Made by a program: the position numbers and the translations under genes
Source: CAZCDS01 sp964497585
Lineage (GTDB): Bacteria; Desulfobacterota; Desulfomonilia; Desulfomonilales; Desulfomonilaceae
Assembly (NCBI GenBank): GCA_964497585.1
Contig: CAZCDS010000014.1
Coordinates: 1 to 64,000 of the forward strand
Length of the DNA stretch: 64,000 bases
Reading direction: 5' to 3'
Notes under the pieces: model-generated
What the model saw: only the letters and a program-made list of their open reading frames with translations
Told to the model about the DNA's origin: nothing
Databases searched by the model: none
Part shown: in pieces, positions 59,992 to 64,000 of the stretch
How the letters are laid out: every line of letters begins with the position of its first letter
Position numbering within the stretch: the first letter of the stretch is position 1

Positions 59992-60399
59992 ATGATTACG
60001 TATCCTCTGACATACAATGAGTTCAAACAGGGGCTGGCAGAGGGCAAGCTGCTGGGCCTCAGATGTGCCGATTGTGGCGAAGGAATCGTTCCTCCATCCG
60101 CCGTTTGTCCCGCGTGCGGGGCTGGGCGACTGGAAAAGGAATACTTTGCCAAGAAGGGATCGATTCGGACCTTTACCGTCATCCGCGTAGGGCCCGAGGG
60201 CTTTGAAGCTCCCTACCTGATTGCAATGGTTGAACTCGACGAAGGACCCTGGGTGGTCGGCAACCTCGTCGGGATCACTGCGGAGCAGGCGGGAATGGAT
60301 CTCATCAACAAAGAGGTTACGGTGGGCTCCAGGGTCCTCCCCCTGGATCCTGCGGAATCGGGTATCGAAGGCGTGGTTTTGACCTTCGAGCTTGCCTAG
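59992..60399 (+). CDS. DUF35/OB-fold zinc-ribbon partner of thiolase
   Basis: 135 residues. The rubredoxin-like zinc ribbon (C25-x2-C28 and C39-x2-C42) is followed by an OB fold (GSIRTFTVIRVGPEGFEAPY, VVGNLVGI). It starts on the base after the thiolase stop, and its ribosome site (GAGGAGG) lies in the thiolase gene, so the two are made in step. In related systems this protein forms a complex that channels substrate to the thiolase. Confidence 0.94.
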   Translation: MITYPLTYNEFKQGLAEGKLLGLRCADCGEGIVPPSAVCPACGAGRLEKEYFAKKGSIRTFTVIRVGPEGFEAPYLIAMVELDEGPWVVGNLVGITAEQAGMDLINKEVTVGSRVLPLDPAESGIEGVVLTFELA

Positions 60400-60554
60400 G
60401 AGTCAACCCCGCGAAAGGCCTCCAGCGCATACCGGCAGAGTGGATCCAACCACGGGCGGACAGGGAGAGGCGCACGTGATATGGGTACGATCTCTGAGCC
60501 GAGTGTGCGGGTGAGCAGTCACCACGGTGGCCCGGTTCTGCATGAAGGACGGTC

Positions 60555-61703
60555 ATGAACTTCGATTTGACGGACGAGCAGAAGATGATTCGTGACATGG
60601 CGCTGGAATTCGGTCGCGAGGTCATTGCTCCCCGGTCCGAGCAGATGGAGGCGACTGGCGAATATCCTTACGATATCATGGAGCAAATGGCCGAACTCGG
60701 AATGATGGGAATTCCCTTTCCCGAAGAGTACGGCGGCAGCGGCGGAGATTGGGTGGGAGCACACGTCCTCATCGAGGAGATATCTCGGGCGGACATCACG
60801 CTGGGAGCAATGCTGGACGTGACCATGAGTGTTGTGGGGCAGGAACTCTTCGTCTTCGGGACCGAGAACCAGAAACGCAGATGGCTCGTGCCCATTGCCG
60901 AAGGCAGGCAGATCGGCGCGTTCGGCTTGACGGAACCGGATATCGGATCCGACGCCCGATCGCTCCGTACAACAGCCGTGCTTGACGGTGACGAGTGGGT
61001 ACTTAACGGCACCAAGCAGTTCATCACGAACATCGGTCTGGACAACGCCTCGCTCATCCTTGTAGCCGCACGCGCGAAAAAAGAGCCAAAGGGATCGACC
61101 ATATCCACCTTCATTGTTCCCACGTCCGCGCCGGGCTTCAAGCTGGGAAAACGATACAGAAAGGCCGGTTGGCACGCGTCCGCCACGCACGAAGTCATCC
61201 TGGACGAGTGTCGAATACCCCAGGAGAACCTCCTCGGAAATCCCAATAGAGGATTCGCGCAACATCTGGCCGTCCTGGAGACCGGCCGGATCAGCCTGGC
61301 TGCGATGGCAGTCGGGCTGGCCCAGGCCTGCCTCGACCACTCGCTCCGTTACGCCAAAGAACGAACCCAGTTCGGCAAAGCGATATTCAACCACCAGGCA
61401 GTGCAGTTCAAACTGGCGGACATGGCCGTGGCAATCGAATTGGCGAGGAACCAGTACCTCAAAGCGGCCTGGCTAAAGGACCAGGGCAGGAACCATACCT
61501 TCGAGGCGGTAACGGCAAAGCTCTTTGCTTCGGAAATGGCGGAGAAGGTCGCCAGTGACGCGTTCCAGATCCACGGCGGATACGGCTTCATGGAAGAATA
61601 TCCTGTGTCGCGCTATTACAAGGGAGTGAAAATTCTGCAGATCGTGGAAGGCACATCCGAAGTTCAGCGGATGCTCATCGGACGGATTCTTAAGGACCTG
61701 TGA
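60555..61703 (+). CDS. Acyl-CoA dehydrogenase
   Basis: 382 residues. Full ACAD pattern: GIPFPEEYGGSGGDW, GLTEPDIGSDARSL (FAD loop), TKQFITNI, RTQFGKAI, and QIHGGYGFMEEYPVSRYYKG with IVEGTSEVQR (Glu of EGT). It would introduce the double bond at the start of a beta-oxidation round, with ETF as acceptor. Separate ribosome site (GAAGGACGG). Same strand as the thiolase genes, 155 bases on. Confidence 0.95.
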   Translation: MNFDLTDEQKMIRDMALEFGREVIAPRSEQMEATGEYPYDIMEQMAELGMMGIPFPEEYGGSGGDWVGAHVLIEEISRADITLGAMLDVTMSVVGQELFVFGTENQKRRWLVPIAEGRQIGAFGLTEPDIGSDARSLRTTAVLDGDEWVLNGTKQFITNIGLDNASLILVAARAKKEPKGSTISTFIVPTSAPGFKLGKRYRKAGWHASATHEVILDECRIPQENLLGNPNRGFAQHLAVLETGRISLAAMAVGLAQACLDHSLRYAKERTQFGKAIFNHQAVQFKLADMAVAIELARNQYLKAAWLKDQGRNHTFEAVTAKLFASEMAEKVASDAFQIHGGYGFMEEYPVSRYYKGVKILQIVEGTSEVQRMLIGRILKDL

Positions 61704-61830
61704 AGACCGGAGGACTGCTCTGTAGGCCCGTGCTTTCCCGTCAGCGCCTGGGAGATCGCCCTCCTGTTCACATTTTTACCTGACGCCCCGGAACGGGGCG
61801 CCATGATCTCACGTTGAGAAAGGATTGGTC

Positions 61831-62403
61831 ATGGATCTTATCACCGCTATCAAGGAACGAAGAAGCTGTCGGGCCTATCTGTCCGATCCCATCGACGAGG
61901 CAACCATGGAGCAGATCCTCGACGCGGCCGTCTGGGCTCCTTCGCCTGCGAACCTGCAGCCCTGGCAATTCATCATCATTACCGCTCAGGACGTCAAGGA
62001 GAAGATCTACAAGACCTCCAGCGAACTCAAGCAGGCCTGGTTCGAAAAGAGCGGTTGGAATTGGGTTAACAAGTACAGCATCGATTTCCTGAAAGATGTT
62101 CCCGCAATGGTGTGCGTGGTAGGGGATCCGAAGAAGAGCGGACTGGATGCCTTTTCGCCCCAAGGCGCGGAGGCATATCAACACGCGTGCGCCGCGGCGA
62201 TCCAGAACATGATGCTCATGGCACACTCGCTCGGGCTTGGTACCCTCTGGTTCACGCTCTTCGATAGGGATACGGTCCGGGGGATCCTCGGCCTGGACGC
62301 GGGAAAGGACCCCCTGGCCCTCATCTGCATCGGTAAACCCGCTGCAGATCCTATGCAAACACCGCGAAAGGACGTTAAAGCCAAAACGACGTACGTGAAG
62401 TAG
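61831..62403 (+). CDS. Nitroreductase-family flavoprotein
   Basis: 190 residues from the ATG at 61831 (AAAGGA upstream; a TTG two codons earlier is less likely). RRSCRAYLSDPIDEATMEQI and WAPSPANLQPWQFIII carry the FMN-binding Arg and Ser/Asn of the family; AAAIQNMMLMAHSLGLGTLW is the dimer helix. Uses NAD(P)H to reduce nitro groups, quinones or enones. A dyad CGCCCCG-GAA-CGGGGCG sits at 61784-61800 before it. Confidence 0.93.
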   Translation: MDLITAIKERRSCRAYLSDPIDEATMEQILDAAVWAPSPANLQPWQFIIITAQDVKEKIYKTSSELKQAWFEKSGWNWVNKYSIDFLKDVPAMVCVVGDPKKSGLDAFSPQGAEAYQHACAAAIQNMMLMAHSLGLGTLWFTLFDRDTVRGILGLDAGKDPLALICIGKPAADPMQTPRKDVKAKTTYVK

Positions 62404-62504
62404 TCGCGGCGGGGAGTCCACGAGAAAGCGCACACACGTGGCTGTGAGGCCAGGTGGAGCGATTCGTTCAGTAGGCCTGTCATGCGGATCTCGGCCCGGG
62501 AGTT

Positions 62505-62556
62505 CCGCAATTCCACAGAAACGTATGGTGTTCCCGGAACTCCCCGGTACCTTCTC
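62505..62556. repeat. REP-like fragment
   Basis: GTATGGTGTTCCCGGAACTC followed by CCCGGTACC matches the 3803-3830 arm (GATGGTGTAACCGGAATTCC, GTACC) at most positions. It lies directly at the 3' side of the ankyrin gene. Non-coding. Confidence 0.4.
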
Positions 62557-62562
62557 AGAGTT

Positions 62563-63549
62563 TCACTGCTTTCCACCGTGAGCTTTGAGAAGCTTCACGA
62601 TTCCAGTGTGACCTTTGTCCGAAGCGCACGCCAGGGCTGTACGACCACGATTGTCCCGGGCATTGACATCGGCCCCCTTGTCCAGCAATAACTTGATAGC
62701 TTCTCGCTTTCGCCAAAGTCCGTGGCAGGGAATCCGCTCAGTGCGCCCACGAAACCCCAGTTTCAGCCAAAGGACTTGATACCATGACAGGCGATCCTGT
62801 GGACTGTCCAGTGCCGCAACCTCCATCAAGACCGTCCTACCGTCGTGCGTCCTGGCATTGGCATCGGCCCCCCTTTCGATGAGGAATCTAAGCATTTCCA
62901 AACTTGCATCACACCGCCATACGCTGTGCATCAACACCGTCGCACCATCTGGCGTCGCCGCGTTGACATCGGCGCCACTGTCCAAGAGAAGCCTCATCAT
63001 TTCCAAGCTTGTGCAGCTCGACCCTTCACACTCCATCAAAGCCGTTGTTCCTTTGAGGGTCTTGGCATTGACATCGGCCCCTTTCTCCAAGAGCAGACGA
63101 ACGATGAGCGTACGACCGGTCTTCGCGGCCACCATGAGCGGCGTCAGCCCTCTCCCTTCGCTGATGTCCACTTCGGCATCCCTCGCCAAAAGGGTTCTTA
63201 TCACACCTGAGTATCCCAACTCCGCGGCCATAATGAGCGCTGACCAGCCTTGTTTGTCCCTGAGGTTGACCTTTGCGCTACTATCCAAGAGGAGTTTCGC
63301 CACTTCCTCATTGCCATGCTGTGAGGCCCACATGAGCGCAGTCATCCCATTCCCTTCCCGGGCGTCGACATCCACTCCTTTCGCTAGGCACGCTTTGACG
63401 GCCGCGACAGCGCCCTTCTTTGAGGCCTCAATGAGTTGAGTCTCCAGCGTCAGCTTATCCTTGGCGACTCCAACCGCAGGCAGCAGGATGCAAGCAAGAG
63501 ACAGGGCAACTGAGCAGACCAACGAGACTGTGCCCCACGGATTCCTCAT
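62563..63549 (-). CDS. Exported ankyrin-repeat protein
   Basis: 328 residues; GGTGGAG precedes the ATG. A signal peptide (VSLVCSVALSLACILL, cleavage near GVAKD) is followed by eight or nine ankyrin repeats (GMTALMWASQHGNEEVAKLL, GLTPLMVAAKTGRTLIVRLL, GTTALMECE, GATVLMHSV, GRTALACASDKGH). One repeat near residue 255 holds an insertion (LSWYQVLWLKLGFRGRTE). A relative of the gene at 6571. A periplasmic or surface protein-binding role is likely; no partner gene is evident. Confidence 0.92.
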   Translation of the reverse strand: MRNPWGTVSLVCSVALSLACILLPAVGVAKDKLTLETQLIEASKKGAVAAVKACLAKGVDVDAREGNGMTALMWASQHGNEEVAKLLLDSSAKVNLRDKQGWSALIMAAELGYSGVIRTLLARDAEVDISEGRGLTPLMVAAKTGRTLIVRLLLEKGADVNAKTLKGTTALMECEGSSCTSLEMMRLLLDSGADVNAATPDGATVLMHSVWRCDASLEMLRFLIERGADANARTHDGRTVLMEVAALDSPQDRLSWYQVLWLKLGFRGRTERIPCHGLWRKREAIKLLLDKGADVNARDNRGRTALACASDKGHTGIVKLLKAHGGKQ

Positions 63550-63804
63550 GATAATTCTCCACCATCCGCCGACTGGCGTAAGCGAGTTTCGAGTACATCA
63601 GAGATTCGGGCACACCATACAACACTCTCAGGTAGAATGGCTAGAGCCGGGATTGCGGAGAGTCGGAACGGACCCGTATCAGGTACAACCTGTTCTGGAG
63701 CGTTCCCATGTCGGCACGGCCGGGGGGGATCGCAGCAAAGAGAACAAAGACACAGGGCCTTCTAATGGGTGACTCCTTGGTCTTGGTCCGTCTTGATTTT
63801 TCGG
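63550..63804. other. Intergenic stretch without a gene
   Basis: Divergent region between the ankyrin gene and the regulator at the window end; no coding frame is supported. Confidence 0.35.
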
Positions 63805-63838
63805 TTGACATTCACTATTTCATTGTTTTATGTAATAC
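63805..63838 (+). promoter_or_regulatory. Putative promoter of the ArsR-type gene
   Basis: Perfect TTGACA at 63805-63810 and an AT-rich stretch with TATGTA at 63829-63834 (18-base spacer), in a region much richer in A/T than its surroundings. Confidence 0.45.
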
Positions 63839-63874
63839 TTGATTCGTGACGATCGAATTCCGTGGAGGACCCAC

Positions 63875-64000
63875 TTGGCTCGTGATCGCCCGACTGAAAG
63901 ATCCTGCTGCGCACCGAAACCCAATATCGAGCAACGTCCCCTCATGGATCGCCAACAGGCCACCGATCTGGAAGCCGTCTTCAAAGTGCTGGCAAACGTC
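63875..64000 (+). CDS. ArsR-family regulator, 5' part
   Basis: 42 codons to the window edge from the TTG at 63875, which has GGAGG six bases upstream; an in-frame ATG at 63944 is the alternative. The text LEAVFKVLANV is the start of the winged-helix domain of ArsR/SmtB regulators (usually LEAxFKALAxxTRLRIL). A CCAP pair just before it (residues 11-14) could be a metal or arsenite site at the N-terminus. The gene continues outside the window; partial by position only. Confidence 0.65.
   Translation, partial: MARDRPTERSCCAPKPNIEQRPLMDRQQATDLEAVFKVLANV

Noticed and set aside
61784..61800. CGCCCCG-GAA-CGGGGCG as terminator of the acyl-CoA dehydrogenase
   Set aside because: No U-tract on the transcript side; it could be a dyad of another kind or chance.

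Overview
The window reads as a chromosomal segment of a GC-rich, strictly anaerobic Gram-negative bacterium, most likely from the Desulfobacterota (former Deltaproteobacteria; syntroph or sulfate-reducer type). This rests on gene content only: a glycyl radical enzyme, a cytoplasmic molybdopterin oxidoreductase with a four-cluster ferredoxin, a TRAP uptake system, several acyl-CoA dehydrogenases, many PAS histidine kinases, radical SAM/SPASM peptide-maturase genes, and outer-membrane barrels with signal peptides. No rRNA, tRNA or CRISPR was found, so the taxonomy is an inference.

Layout. 0-3.5 kb: carB. 4-9.7 kb: an outer-membrane barrel gene, an RHH antitoxin with a frameshifted Doc toxin, an ankyrin gene and a TlpA-like thioredoxin with a very long disordered tail; the intergenic DNA carries degenerate dispersed repeats. 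9.9-12.2 kb: a small cupin, then a 20-residue peptide ending in CKCKSSC directly upstream of a radical SAM/SPASM protein (candidate RiPP locus). 12.8-21.7 kb: a chemoreceptor, two more barrel genes, and an IclR - molybdopterin oxidoreductase - ferredoxin operon. 22-24.5 kb: a membrane-anchored NagZ-like glycosidase coupled to an internally deleted creD, and a small protein. 24.6-35 kb: a catabolic block with a glycyl radical enzyme with an unusual active-site motif behind a palindromic operator, an XRE regulator with an acyl-CoA dehydrogenase, a complete TRAP system, a metallo-beta-lactamase-fold hydrolase and a second, atypical acyl-CoA dehydrogenase.

35.2-40.6 kb is an accessory island. Three degenerate copies of the 3' end of dnaB (replicative helicase) punctuate it, and between them lie an AbiU2/HEPN-like gene, a protein with a C-terminal PD-(D/E)XK-like nuclease motif, a membrane pentapeptide-repeat protein and a small helical protein. 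This looks like serial integration, or cassette-like accretion, of defence-type cargo at dnaB ends.

40.7-54.2 kb: hybrid histidine kinases, a crotonase, a second peptide-maturation type locus (nucleotidyltransferase-like protein, S26-type peptidase, two translationally coupled radical SAM/SPASM proteins resembling the ScmE/ScmF pair), a cyclase-family hydrolase and a three-gene phosphorelay. 54.6-62.4 kb: bifunctional FBP aldolase/phosphatase with a terminator, then a CoA-dependent degradation set on the + strand (AMP-forming acyl-CoA ligase, SDR, thiolase, DUF35 partner, acyl-CoA dehydrogenase, nitroreductase). The window ends with a second exported ankyrin protein and the start of an ArsR-type regulator.

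Together the genes suggest an organism that imports small organic acids, activates them to CoA esters and oxidises them anaerobically, with radical chemistry used both for catabolism and for peptide modification. Starts were chosen by Shine-Dalgarno position wherever the longest frame began upstream of a better site.
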